Of a stretch of 64,000 nt of DNA, positions 35,162 through 45,924 are shown one piece after another. The position numbers were made by a program, and so were the translations under genes. Below the pieces are notes generated by a model. That model searched no databases. It was not told the DNA's origin and worked only from the letters and a program-made list of their open reading frames with translations. Positions within the stretch are counted from its first letter, which is position 1, and each line of letters opens with the position of its first letter. Source of the stretch: Adiantum capillus-veneris (Eukaryota; Streptophyta; Polypodiopsida; Polypodiales; Pteridaceae); contig CM043959.1 of NCBI GenBank assembly GCA_014529385.2, positions 10,940,809 to 11,004,808 of the forward strand, given 5' to 3'.

Positions 35162-35174
35162 GGCTCTGATACCA
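35162..35174 (-). promoter_or_regulatory. iMet tRNA primer-binding site (minus strand)
   Basis: The minus strand reads TGGTATCAGAGCC, the canonical plant initiator-Met primer-binding site. It directly abuts the LTR edge at 35175, whose minus-strand end is GTAACA. It implies a minus-strand element whose 5' LTR begins at 35175 and whose body runs left. Confidence 0.8.
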
Positions 35175-36095
35175 TGTTACCTGAGTCAAAGTCACTTAAC
35201 AAGAGCTGCTAAAGACCGAAGACGTACAAATGCACATCGAAGATCAACATGAAAAAGCAGTAAAGATTGGAGTTACACATTTTTCATGTTTTTCCAAAAT
35301 GGTCATGTATTGTAAATTTTCGATCTATTTCAAGCCATTGTAATATTTTAATGTGTTACGGGCTCAATGTGAGTTCCAAGCTGTAAAGAACAGGTCAGTT
35401 AGTGTGCTTAGGTAGTAGATTCAGTAAGTAGTGGAGCCCTAAAGGCCTTGGGCGCTCGGACATTGCATATTTTTACCCTAGGTATATAAGGTAGCGTGTA
35501 AAAGAAATGAGGGTTCTCAAGCTCATTTGTTGAGAGCACTCTTTGGTGAGAGCTCTTGAGGTGTGTGGCTATGGAGTCCTTGAGCTTCTCCTGGTTCATG
35601 TAACTTGGTTAACACTAATCAATGCTTAATTCTCTTTCAGTATGCCTCTCTCATGCTTCTTATGATTGCTTATGATGCTTTGATTAGTTAGATCTTAACT
35701 ATTTAGTGGTTAATCCCTCTCTAATATTGTGTGATTGCCCTCTCTTTCTTGTGTGTGCATGTAGGTTTGATTGGAGTGTGGTTCTCGATAGATCTATGTG
35801 TGTGTGCTTGCGATTAGTGTATTGCATGATAGGATTAGTGTTGTGTTCCGTCTTGCAATCATTAGTGTGTGTGATTGGGTTGATTGGAGGTGAAGGGAAG
35901 TGGATGTGGAGATGGCCAACCATTGTGGCTTAGCTCCTCCATAGGCCAAGAAGCTCACCTCATAGAGTCAACCATTTGTGTTGCCATGATTAGCTCACTA
36001 ATTGTGTCAGTGTTTCTATGCCCTAGCCGGGTAGCTCATCCCTTCAGATTGATAATTTTGTTCGTCATTGGAGCTATGCAACAATGGGACCCCCA
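35175..36095 (+). repeat. 5' LTR of element D
   Basis: Starts TGTTAC and ends about 36095 (CCCCCA), five bases before the primer-binding site. Length is about 921 bp. The first 560 bp match 44933-45495. Left flanks of the two copies differ right up to the TG, which fixes the 5' edge. A TATATAAG box at 35483-35490 in + orientation supports + strand transcription. Confidence 0.75.
35483..35490 (+). promoter_or_regulatory. LTR TATA box
   Basis: TATATAAG, conserved in the second LTR at 45241-45248 inside a well-conserved block (TTTTTACCCTAGG precedes both). Confidence 0.6.
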
Positions 36096-36100
36096 ATATT

Positions 36101-36118
36101 TGGCACCGTTGCCGAGGA
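36101..36118 (+). promoter_or_regulatory. tRNA-Asp-type primer-binding site
   Basis: TGGCACCGTTGCCGAGGA matches 16 of 18 positions of the site complementary to the 3' end of plant tRNA-Asp(GTC), TGGCGCCGTTGCCGGGGA. This is the type used by Athila/Tat elements. Both differences are G to A. Confidence 0.7.
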
Positions 36119-37707
36119 CGATGGCCTACGCTAGTTTAATTGTGGCATAGTCGGATGTGTTTCCTCACTAATTTCACTACTAATTTCACTTGTGCGTTTA
36201 TGGTTTCTAAATTTTGGATGTGTGCATGAAGCAATGTGTTCATAATTCCCTAATTTTTCACCGTATCTTGCCAATTGTGTATTTACACACTCTAATTTCA
36301 CACTAACCCCTTGATAATTTCACTAATTTTGATAACTTACACACTAATTTGCTACGAAGGATTGGATCTTTTAACCGTTCAATCGATCTTCATTGGAAAG
36401 GTAATCAAGGTGGTATTCTCAACCTCCCTAGAATCTAAATATGTGTAGAATTGTGTAGAGACTCCACCATGATGCAATGTAATGTCAATGCCATGTTGTT
36501 GCAATGTAATGTTGATGCTATGATGCTATGAAAATTTTCGGATTGTTCGTTCTCATGCCATCGTAATGCCGAAATTTTTCAGATTTGGTGGCTTATGAAT
36601 TTGAGAAGTTCAATTGCTAATTGGTGAATGTGCGTTGCTAATTGTGTGCCTAATTGATCTAATTGCATGCTTGAATGGTCAATTGCAAGTGTGTGTGCAC
36701 TAAAATCAAGTGTGTGTGCATTCTAATTGAGTGTGTGTATTCCTAATTTTAGGTGTGTGTACACTATTTTGCCTTTGATTGTGTACCTAAAAATCAATGC
36801 GTGCTTAATGATTTTTCAATTATGATTATTGATTTGTGTTGTGGTCATGCCCAACTAGAGATTTGTGAAATCACATTGCAATTTTGACAAGATAAACCCT
36901 TTTGTGTGCGTACCTAAAGATTGGTAAAAACTACCAATTATTAGTGTGTGTGTGTGTGCTTAAAAAGTGCTTAATGTGCATGATTAATTTAATTTTTGAT
37001 TGCATATTTGATGTGTGTAATGGTTAATTGCTGCGTTTTTGAGCTCAAAACAGGGATTTACACACTTCAAATGTGTTAAACTTTGCCGCTAATTGCTTAG
37101 TTTGGATTTTTTGATCATATTATTTGGCAATTGAATTGATGTGCTTTTTGTGATCTTGTTTGGCTGCACTAATCCCCTATATGTGGAGAGGTATTTTTTG
37201 GATAATTTTTATAATTTTTTGTTAATTTATACATTAATTTTTGCTTAATTCTGTACAAATTTGATATCTTGCAATCTTTACGAGCTGTTTTGTGGGCGAA
37301 TTTATGGATATTTTGTGATCTTTACGAGCTGTTTTGAATGCATGTTTACGCCATCATTGAGCGCATTTGTGACCTCCTTGGTCGAGTTTTGAGCATTTTG
37401 CTATTTTCGAAGGTCGGGTTGTTGATTTTGTCGTAAATCACATTTTTGGTAAAAACTGCTTAATTTGGGGGGGTTATGCGTGTCAAAGATATTTGATTAA
37501 GATTGCCGATGATTTTCAAGATTTCGAAACTTTTTTGGATTTTTCTAGTAATTTTTTAGATTTTCAGATGATTTTCTATGTTTTCTGGTGATTTTCGGTC
37601 TAATTTTGGCATTTTTGGCTGTTTGGAAAAAAAAAAAGAAGAAGAAGCAATTCTTGAGCTTCGATGCCTGTATTTCCCCGCCTTGGCTTGCGGTGCATAA
37701 AACCTTC

Positions 37708-37752
37708 GACTAGATCTTTACGGACTAGATCTTTACGGACTAGATCTTTACG
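37708..37752 (+). repeat. Three perfect 15-bp tandem copies
   Basis: GACTAGATCTTTACG three times in a row with no mismatch. Confidence 0.95.
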
Positions 37753-37997
37753 GTCTTTTGTGATAGTTTTTGGCGACATTAAAATTCTCTTCTTCTTCTT
37801 CCCTCTTCGTGTGAACCCACCCCACACCCACTCTCACTATCTCTCTTCTCTTACTCTCTCTCCTCCCCCTGCCAAAAGTCCACTCATCAACACTCTCTCT
37901 CTTCCCCTCACTCTCTCACTAAAAGCGCGATGATTTATAATCTCTCACCTCTCCCTCTCACTCTCTCTCTTCTCTCCCTCTCTCTCTCTCTAGCGTG

Positions 37998-38000
37998 AAC

Positions 38001-38042
<42 letters not shown>

Positions 38043-38066
38043 CCCCTCCCTTCTTTGCCGTTTTCA

Positions 38067-38126
<60 letters not shown>
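37998..38126 (+). repeat. (CT)n and (AC)n microsatellites
   Basis: CT-rich track from about 37998 to 38046, then (AC)n at about 38070-38126. Confidence 0.9.
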
Positions 38127-38128
<2 letters not shown>

Positions 38129-38255
38129 CCCTCCCCTCTTCTATCGTGTAGCCCCCAGGGCAACTGCCCCATCCGCGCACACTATCACATACTCTCTCTC
38201 TCCCCCTTGTCTCATTCTGTAGCCCTCAGCCTTTCGGCGCATCCCAACTCGCACA

Positions 38256-38563
<308 letters not shown>

Positions 38564-38643
38564 TTGGTACCTGTTGATTGTGTTGATAGCTCGCCTTCAG
38601 CGCGCTGTAGGTCAACGTCAACAACCCACCAGCCACGAACCAG

Positions 38644-40004
38644 GTAAGTCAAGGTAATTTTATTTATTAAATTTTTTAAATTTAATTTAGTTTATTCATT
38701 AAAAAAATCAAAAATAAAAATTTACAAAAACAATCAAAAAACATAAAAACAATTAAAAAATCCAGTATTTTTTGAAAGAAAAGAGATTAAAAATTTCAAA
38801 AAAGTAGTAAAACATAAAATTAACAAAAAATAATAATAATAAAAAGCTCACCAAAAAACTCATAAAAAAATAAAAACTTCACAAAAACCCAAAAAAAAAA
38901 CACAGATAATTCCCAAAAAAAAGATAAAAAATTCATAAAAACTCATAAAAAATCCATCAAAATCATAAACTGATAAGAAAAAGTTCAAAAAATTCATAGA
39001 AAACCTCTTGAAAATCAAAACTTTCCAAAAAAAAATCATCAAAAATCAGAAAAATTAGAAAATTCAAAATTTTACAAAAAATTAAGAAAAATAAAAAGAA
39101 AGTCATCAGAAGAACCAAAAAAAGCCAAAAAGAGCCCGAAAAAGGCAGAAATAGCAAAAAAGCAAAGCCAAGAAGTGCACCGCAAAGTGAGCAAAAATCG
39201 AGAACAATACAGCCAGGAAAAATTCGTGCAAAAGCGAGCAAGTAAAAAAAACCAAAGCCAAGAAAATTACATCGTGCAAAGCGAAATAGAACAGCCGAAA
39301 AAGCGAGCAAACGACCAACTGAAAACCGTTTGAGGGACAGGCAAACTTCAAAATTTGGCATGCTAGAAATTGGCAAGTGTGAGTGATTGCATTGAAAATT
39401 ATTATCGAGTCAGACGAATAGGAGCACAAATCACGGTGGATAGCTAATTAGGCTATTCAGGGCCTAGATTAATTTTGACACAGTCGAGCTAGAGTTAATC
39501 ACCTCTTGTGAGTATGAAGAGCAGTCAACTGCAGAAGTGCTTTGGGACAAGCAGTTTTATCAAAACTGAGCAGGAGAAATTCTGCTAATCAACACCAAAA
39601 TCTGTTAGGAGACAGTTTTTGTAGATTGAGCCAACATGGACTCAAATCGAGCCAAGAATTCAAGTACAATAGAGCAATCTAGTAGCAGTGGCAACACATG
39701 CACAACTGCAATAGAGCAGATTTTACAGCTATATGGCTACAATGGGGATAAATTTTTGTACATAGGTATCTTATGAGCATTAAAAGCAGCACAGGAGCCA
39801 ATATCCTATCGATCAGAGTAAAGCCAGATTCAGATAACTCCAAGACGTTCACACACTTTAGTGGAGCTAGGTATTGAAACTCAAAGATGAAGTGCAAAAA
39901 ATCAACCCAAGTGTTTATCTAGAAATCTGCACAAGGTTTTTTTAATCGAAAAATCTTCCGTCACCCTCGAAACTTTACTGGTTACGCTTGCCTGCTTTTT
40001 GCAG
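38644..40004 (+). other. Candidate intron in element D leader
   Basis: The donor CAG/GTAAGTC (cut after 38643) fits the plant consensus fully. The acceptor TGCCTGCTTTTTGCAG/GCC (ends 40004) has a pyrimidine tract. Between them lie 1361 bp of very A/T-rich sequence, as plant introns usually are. The first good ATG of the Gag-like ORF (40056) lies 52 bp after the acceptor. Removal would take out the spacer and join the leader to gag. Confidence 0.45.
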
Positions 40005-40055
40005 GCCAGACAAACTTGAACGAAAAAGTGAGATTGTCAGCAAAACATACAGCTG

Positions 40056-40596
40056 GTGCATATGAAATCAGGGTCATTGTACATGGATTACAGTGGTCAG
40101 ATCTATTATCAAGAGCTAGAATTGCAAGATCCAATAGATCAGCCAATTGAAGCCAATTTAATTAGAGAACCAAGCCAAAGACGGTACAAAGAAAATGGAG
40201 CAGTCTATAGCTTGATGCTCAGTGTTTTAAAAGAAAATGCCAAAAACTTGACAAGATGGAGCAGTCTATAGCTTGATGCTCAGTGTTTTAAAAGAAAATG
40301 CCGACAACTTGACAAGCATAGAAGAAGAAACCTCTCAGCTAGAGCTTGACATGACAGAGCCAATTGAAATACCACCAGTCATGGAGTATTGCTCAGATTG
40401 TGGACAAAAAGGCGGACATTTTTCTAAAGATTGTCCAAGAAATCCAACCAACAAGGATACATCAACTGCCAAGCAAGGTACAAAGAAAATTGGAAATACG
40501 AATCTCGATGTAAGTGCATCTAACTCGTCACTTTTAATGCAATCAGATGATTCAACATTACCATTAGAAGCACCAATAAAAGCACTGCAAGTTTAA
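40056..40596 (+). pseudogene. Gag-like ORF with CCHC-type knuckle (element D)
   Basis: Begins MHMKSGSLYMDYSG at 40056. A 61-bp tandem duplication (40195-40316) shifts the frame. The second frame (40273-40596) carries an acidic stretch and the knuckle YCSDCGQKGGHFSKDCPRN, spacing C-2-C-5-H-4-C with one Gly more than the usual four. Position after the leader and the knuckle support a nucleic-acid-binding Gag role. The matrix/capsid part is short or missing. Confidence 0.6.
40195..40316 (+). repeat. 61-bp tandem duplication in gag
   Basis: ATGGAGCAGTCTATAGCTTG starts both copies, at 40195 and 40256. The copies differ at only two or three bases, so the event is recent relative to LTR divergence. 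It breaks the frame. Confidence 0.95.
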
Positions 40597-40644
40597 AATT
40601 AGCATAAAGATGCACAGGCACCTGAAAAGCTTAAAATTGATTCT

Positions 40645-41379
40645 TTGAACAACAAATTCCTGCATGAATTTGGTCAAGGTGTCCAGATATCACCGAATGT
40701 TGAAAATACTGTTAGGTTTGCAAATGATTTTGTATCCACTACCACAAGTGTGCAATCATTCACGAGTCTAAGGGACACATTAGACAGAATGATGTTAGCT
40801 TTGTATGGTACACATAATTCATATGCACACTATGTAGACCAAAAAGGAAAATTGTACAAAAAGGATCAACAAGTGTTTGAACGGCCCACATACCAACTCA
40901 TAGAAGTGCGTCCAGTGATAGATCATAAAGGATGGTTCATTTTAGAGGAAAGAATCTATTATAGCAGCCCATCCTCTCTAGAACTGAAGGATATCACCCG
41001 AGTAAACCCAAAAATCTATTCAAAGCCAAACTCTCCTCTATCGGAAATCAAGCTTCGATGTTGTAACCCAATGAGCATATACTTTGACCAAAACAGTCGT
41101 AGATATAGACAAGAGTCTAGCATCTATGATGCCTTGGGTCCTGAAACCACAGAAGCTCATATCATAGGAGACCCATGGGATAGATTGCAACCAAAAGGTG
41201 CAATATTACAGCCAATGGAGTCAACATCAATTGAAGGAGGTGTTCAAAGCAAAGAAAATGCAGATAAATCTCAACCAAAGGACACTGCCACAACAAAATC
41301 AATCACTACAGAAAGAAATCCTGAGAAGATCAAGTGCAACATCATGGTGAAAACGAAGAAAAGCTGTCGAGAGAAGTAA
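40645..41379 (+). CDS. Element D ORF of unknown function
   Basis: 245-codon frame without stops. No known domain. Two segments, HYVDQKGKLYKKD (about residue 62) and IYFDQNSRRYRQE (about residue 145), resemble each other and YMDYSGQIYYQE in the preceding Gag-like ORF. This suggests a roughly 30-residue repeated motif of the form Y-x-D-x-x-G/S-x-x-Y. The end is Lys-rich. It is probably a continuation of the element polyprotein between the knuckle and the protease-like part. One stop separates it from the next frame. Confidence 0.5.
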   Translation: MNNKFLHEFGQGVQISPNVENTVRFANDFVSTTTSVQSFTSLRDTLDRMMLALYGTHNSYAHYVDQKGKLYKKDQQVFERPTYQLIEVRPVIDHKGWFILEERIYYSSPSSLELKDITRVNPKIYSKPNSPLSEIKLRCCNPMSIYFDQNSRRYRQESSIYDALGPETTEAHIIGDPWDRLQPKGAILQPMESTSIEGGVQSKENADKSQPKDTATTKSITTERNPEKIKCNIMVKTKKSCREK

Positions 41380-41408
41380 AGCTAGATTTTTAGTTAGACA
41401 AGAACCTC

Positions 41409-42433
41409 ATGTCTTTTCGCACCTGGAAAAAATGTGGCCAACTACAACTGGAAGATGCTCTTGAATTTGTGAGAATATCTGGAAACAAACAAGCAGAATG
41501 CTGGGGAATCATCTCCATCACCATTGAATTTAGTTCACAAATCATCATAGCTCAATTCCACGTGATCACATCAAAAGATATGCCAGAAAACATCATAATG
41601 GGAATGCCAATGGCTCAAAAGATGTCAAAGATATAGAATGTAAACAGGATGCAGTCTTCAAAGATAACAAAGAATGGAGACCAGACTGGTCACCTGCAGA
41701 TGACAGCAAGTCCTCAAGCACAATTCAAATGGAAGATCTTATTGGAGATGATTCATCTCCATCAAACAGAACTTCAGAAGAGCTTGAATCAAATCAGGCA
41801 ATAGCAAGTCCATATCAAGCATAACAAAGAACAACCATGAAAGCTATTGAGCAGAGGATGCCACCAAAGCAAGAAGTTAAGAAGAACAAGGTTGCAGACA
41901 ACCAGGAAGCAATAGGAAGTCCAAAGATTAAGCACTCATTGCCAAGTAAATTAGCTACAGAAAGTCAGATTGGAAAACAGAGTTTCAAGTCACCCTCCAT
42001 AGAGACACAATTAGATCAAGATGAGACCATGGAAAAAGTAGGACAAAGATCTTCAATAGAACCAACAATAAGAATAGCTATAGTTCTCAGCAGTACAAAA
42101 GGAGCAAGTGTCAGATGCAATGCTCTACTAGATAAAGAAGCAAAGTGTAATATGGTTGCAGACAACATTCAGAGAATTCTAGAGATTACTCCATGCAAAC
42201 ATGATAGCAAAACAATGCTAGGTTTGCATATAGGTAAAAAAGAAATGGTTGCTACCCTTAACATCCAAAATCATGAAGAGCAGGTAAAGTTTCAGGTGAA
42301 GCCTTCAAAGGAAATGCTTGCATATGTCATCCTTGGACATCATTGGTTAGACCAACACAAGGACTACAAAGGAGATAAAATGCTAATACTCTCTTTTTCA
42401 AGAGGTAGAAAGCAACATTACAGGTACTGTTAA
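41409..42433 (+). pseudogene. Two successive retropepsin-like segments (element D)
   Basis: 41409-41636 ends FHVITSKDMPENIIMGMPMA, which resembles the second half of a gypsy protease (ILG-x-PW). A linker with one stop follows. 41837-42433 then carries RCNALLDKEAKCNMVADNIQ and, about 60 residues later, YVILGHHWLDQHKDY, a full-length retropepsin outline. The catalytic D-S/T-G is D-K-E in this copy and not visible in the first. Neither looks catalytically competent. They may be structural or decayed duplicates. Confidence 0.5.
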
Positions 42434-42531
42434 TGCTAAATTCAGAGTTGCAAAAGTCACAAGAATCAAAGACAAATCTTGCAGACAAAGGTAAAGCTAA
42501 AGTGGAACTTCCACCGATTAGCACATAAGAT

Positions 42532-43439
42532 GTGATAGCATATGCCTCTACATCAAAGAACCCTCGTGGATCAGATACTTCTAGCAAGTCAGGATTTCAA
42601 AACTTCAAGTCAATTGCTGACCCAACTAAAACCTCTAAGGAGAGACCTAGAAAAGCAAAGATATTTGAGCCAAAGTACTCAAGAAAGCAAAGGAAAGTTA
42701 AGCAAGTGTTTGTTCCAAGAAGTTTAGTCAAAGTCAATAATCCGGTTTGGATTAAAGATAGGAAATCAACACAGAAAGACAAACACATGGGATGGATAAC
42801 ATCACGATGGAGCTTAAAAGAATACGAGTACTATAAAGGTAAAAGACAGATATGGGTGCCAAAACCACAGGTTAGGGCATATGAAGTAACTTCAAGTCCC
42901 TCTCAAGAAAGAGGCCAACAAGGTATCAACCTCGAAAATATTCTAGGATACCTAAGTAGGTATACTATAGAACAACATTGAAAGATACTAAAGTCTACCA
43001 TAATTCTCAAGAGGATACATAACAAAGACGGATCTCAAAGAATGTTCCTCTCGGACAAGGATTTTACACAAGGTACACAAAGATTTGGCTACCAATCAAC
43101 CATAAGCCAACTACAACTACATCAAACTTGCATGAAGATCTCAATAATTCAATGAGACCTAGAGCTAAGCAAAGTCAAAAAAGGAGATACAAAGGTTATC
43201 AAGAGATTTGGATTTCTAAATCTTCCAATGCTCCTAGTCAAAAGCCAAATACCGACAGTGAACAGAGGCCTATAACAACATCAAAGACTCCTATCAACAT
43301 GCCCAATTGGAGAATCAAACAAACAATGGAGTCTTCACAGAACAAAGAAGAATGGCCCAACCAACATGAATGCAGATTCAAAGATGATAAAACAGGTATG
43401 GAAAAAGAAACCTTCAATGGCAACTTGGTCCTTCACTAA
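42532..43439 (+). pseudogene. Basic ORF with repeated W-(V/I/L)-P/S-K motifs (element D)
   Basis: 42532-42981 and, after stops, 43128-43439 are rich in Lys, Arg, Ser and Gln. They contain NPVWIKDRKS, RQIWVPKPQV, KIWLPINHKP and QEIWISKSSN at roughly regular distance. Similar W-V-P-K boxes occur in spacer regions of plant retroelement polyproteins. A nucleic-acid-binding role is a guess from charge. Confidence 0.4.
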
Positions 43440-44060
43440 TCCTCTTTTTGAGCATTCAAGATTACTTTTACCTGAAGAAATGTTTGTAGTAAGCACAAGA
43501 ATGTAAAAAGTCAAGTTGCTAGGGTGTAAAAAACACTCTTTGTCATAGTCAGAGTCGGGCTGCTGAGCCATAAAATGAGCAAAGCATTAGTGACAAAGCT
43601 TCAAGTCATATTAAACTCTGTGCTAAGAGTCGTAGTTACTAGGCTTACACTCAAGCTGGAAGAGTTGAGCATATTAAGTCATGTCACTCATGATGGATGA
43701 GATGAGCATAAGAGTTGAAGTCTATTAACTTACAATTGGTGGAGTGTCGTAGAGTCCAACACTCACGCACAGTGCACAATAAGATGAGAGTACATATCCT
43801 CATCAACAAAAACCATTCTTAAAGGGGTTCCAACTTGCAAAGCCATGTCATATATTTTTATAGCTACACCATCTTTCTAAAGAACCCCTCAAAATCCTTC
43901 TTGCACAGCATATTGTCTTCCATACATTTCTGTGTATGCATAAATAGGATGTCCCATCATTGGACATATACATTAGACACTCTTTTTTGCTTTCACCTAT
44001 GCACCTTGAGTGGGCTACAACAGGCAAACCAATGTCATGCTAACCAACAAGTCATGCAAT
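43440..44060 (+). other. Unassigned 3' part of element D
   Basis: No coding motif and no clear repeat. It lies between the last ORF and the 3' tandem repeats. Confidence 0.5.
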
Positions 44061-44500
44061 GGGGTCACTACTGAGCAAATAGGAAGCTTGGGGATTGCCC
44101 AACGCTCCCTATCGCTTGGTGTTGACCTGGGTGTTAAAGCCATTACAGTCGACGGCAAAGACCTTGGGGCATAATAACCGACAACAGAAAGACAAAATTT
44201 AGTGGAGTCAATACTGAGCAAATAGGTAGCTTGGGGATTGCCCAATGCTCCCTATTGCTTGGTGCCAACCTTGGTATAATCGACGATGAAGATCATAGTG
44301 ACGTGATTACAAAAATGCAATTGAGTCAATACTGGGTGAATAGGAATCTTGGGGACTGCCCAACGCTCCCCATCGCTTGGTGTTGACCTTGGGGTTAAAA
44401 TCAATACATGCGATAGTGGAGTCAGTACCGAGAGAATAGGAGGCTTGGTGACTGCCCAACACTCCCCATCGATTGGTGCTGACCTTGGCAAATTGGCGTC
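44061..44500 (+). repeat. Four-copy tandem repeat near the 3' end of element D
   Basis: Units begin G(A/G)GTCA(A/C/G)TAC at 44061, 44204, 44322 and 44418. Each has GAATAGG, CTTGGG(G/T), CTGCCCAAC/TTGCCCAA and CTCCC(T/C)AT at the same offsets. Unit lengths are about 143, 118 and 96 bp. In the Tat/Ogre lineage such 3' untranslated arrays are well known as sources of satellite DNA. Confidence 0.8.
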
Positions 44501-44932
44501 GGCCCAGTAACCTTCCACGGATATCACATTGTTCAATTCTATATCTATTTAATCCTTTGAGCACTTTATTAATATTTCCAATGCTAATAAGTACTCCAAT
44601 AATGCGCATATCCCAAATACACTTTTTTCCCACTGGGTTTTTTTCCTTTGGTCATCCAGGTATTAGACCTTAATTTAGAACCTCATCATTCTAGTTCCTT
44701 TGTACATACTTTTCATAAAAAAACAAAAGCCTCCTCATTATGCTATTACAATGGACAAATGAAATATCATCTCTCACATCAAACATATTCGGACTAATCA
44801 AGATGCTGCAGCAAATAGAACCTCATCAAAAAATTCAACGACAAATGAAGATGATCACCCCATCAAAAACCTTCCCTTGCCTCCACGGACACTTTTCAAC
44901 AGTGCCCGAGGATGGGCACTAAAATCGGAAAA

Positions 44933-45495
44933 TGTTAATTGATTCAACGTTAGTTAACAAGAGTTGCTAAAGACAGAAGACGTACGAATGCACATCGAAG
45001 ATCAACATGAAGAAGCAGTAAAGATTGGAGTTACACATTTTTCACGTTTTTTCAAAATGGTAATGTATTGTAAATTCCTGATTTATTTCAAGACATTGTA
45101 ATATTTTAATGTATTACGGGCTCAATGGGAGTTCCAAGGTGTAAAGAATAGGTCAGTTAGCGTGTCTAGGTAGTAGATTCATTAAGTCGTGGAGCTTTAA
45201 AGTCCTTGGGCACCCAAACATTACATATTTTTACCCTAGGTATATAAGGTAGTGTGTAAAAGAAATGAGGGTTTTCAAGCTCATTTGTTGAAAGCACTCT
45301 TTGGTGAGAGCTCTTGAGGTGTGTGGCTATGGAGTCCTTGAGCTTCTCCTTGCTCATGTAACTTGGTTAACACTAATCAATGCTTAATTGTCTTTGACTA
45401 TGCCTCGCTCATGCTTCTTATGATTACCAATGATGCTTTGATTAGCTAGATCTTACGTAATTAGTGGTTAATCCCTCTCTAATCTTGTGTGATTG
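44933..45495 (+). repeat. 3' LTR of element D, truncated
   Basis: Starts TGTTAATTG and matches 35175-35740, including the TATATAAG box at 45241-45248. Similarity ends at about 45495, where repeat X begins, and does not resume further on. The remaining 360 bp of the LTR are missing. A short hairpin (GTGCCC-GAGGAT-GGGCAC) lies just upstream, but I see no good polypurine tract. Confidence 0.75.
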
Positions 45496-45841
45496 ACCTC
45501 ATACACCTTCAAAGATGGTGAGAGCTAGCGGGGTATGAGAGTAGATCGAGAGAAAGAAGGAGTATTATTACGAGAAAGAAGTATATCTCCTCACATAATC
45601 ACTCATAATAGCTTAGCATAGCTTAGTAATTAGCATGGTAGAGGAGATGAGCATGCATTGGAGCTTGGCTCTTGGTTGGATTTTCATCACAAAGCCAAGA
45701 GTTGTTGGTGTACGCCTCCTTCTCACAAGCTTGGAGTAGATGATGAGATTTCCATTAAAGCTTGAGAAGGAGAGAGAGTCTTCTTTACTTCACACATGAG
45801 CTTGAGTGTCTGTGTGATAATGCCTTCCAAAATCAGCCCCC

Positions 45842-45924
<83 letters not shown>

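Noticed and set aside
35408-35599. A minus-strand 63-codon frame conserved also at 45166-45357
   Set aside because: Both lie in the two LTR copies of element D. Similarity comes from LTR duplication, not from protein selection, and the LTR is transcribed on the other strand.
38860-39429. Minus-strand hydrophobic ORFs that look like membrane proteins
   Set aside because: They come from A-rich DNA read on the opposite strand (Phe and Leu codons), inside the proposed intron.
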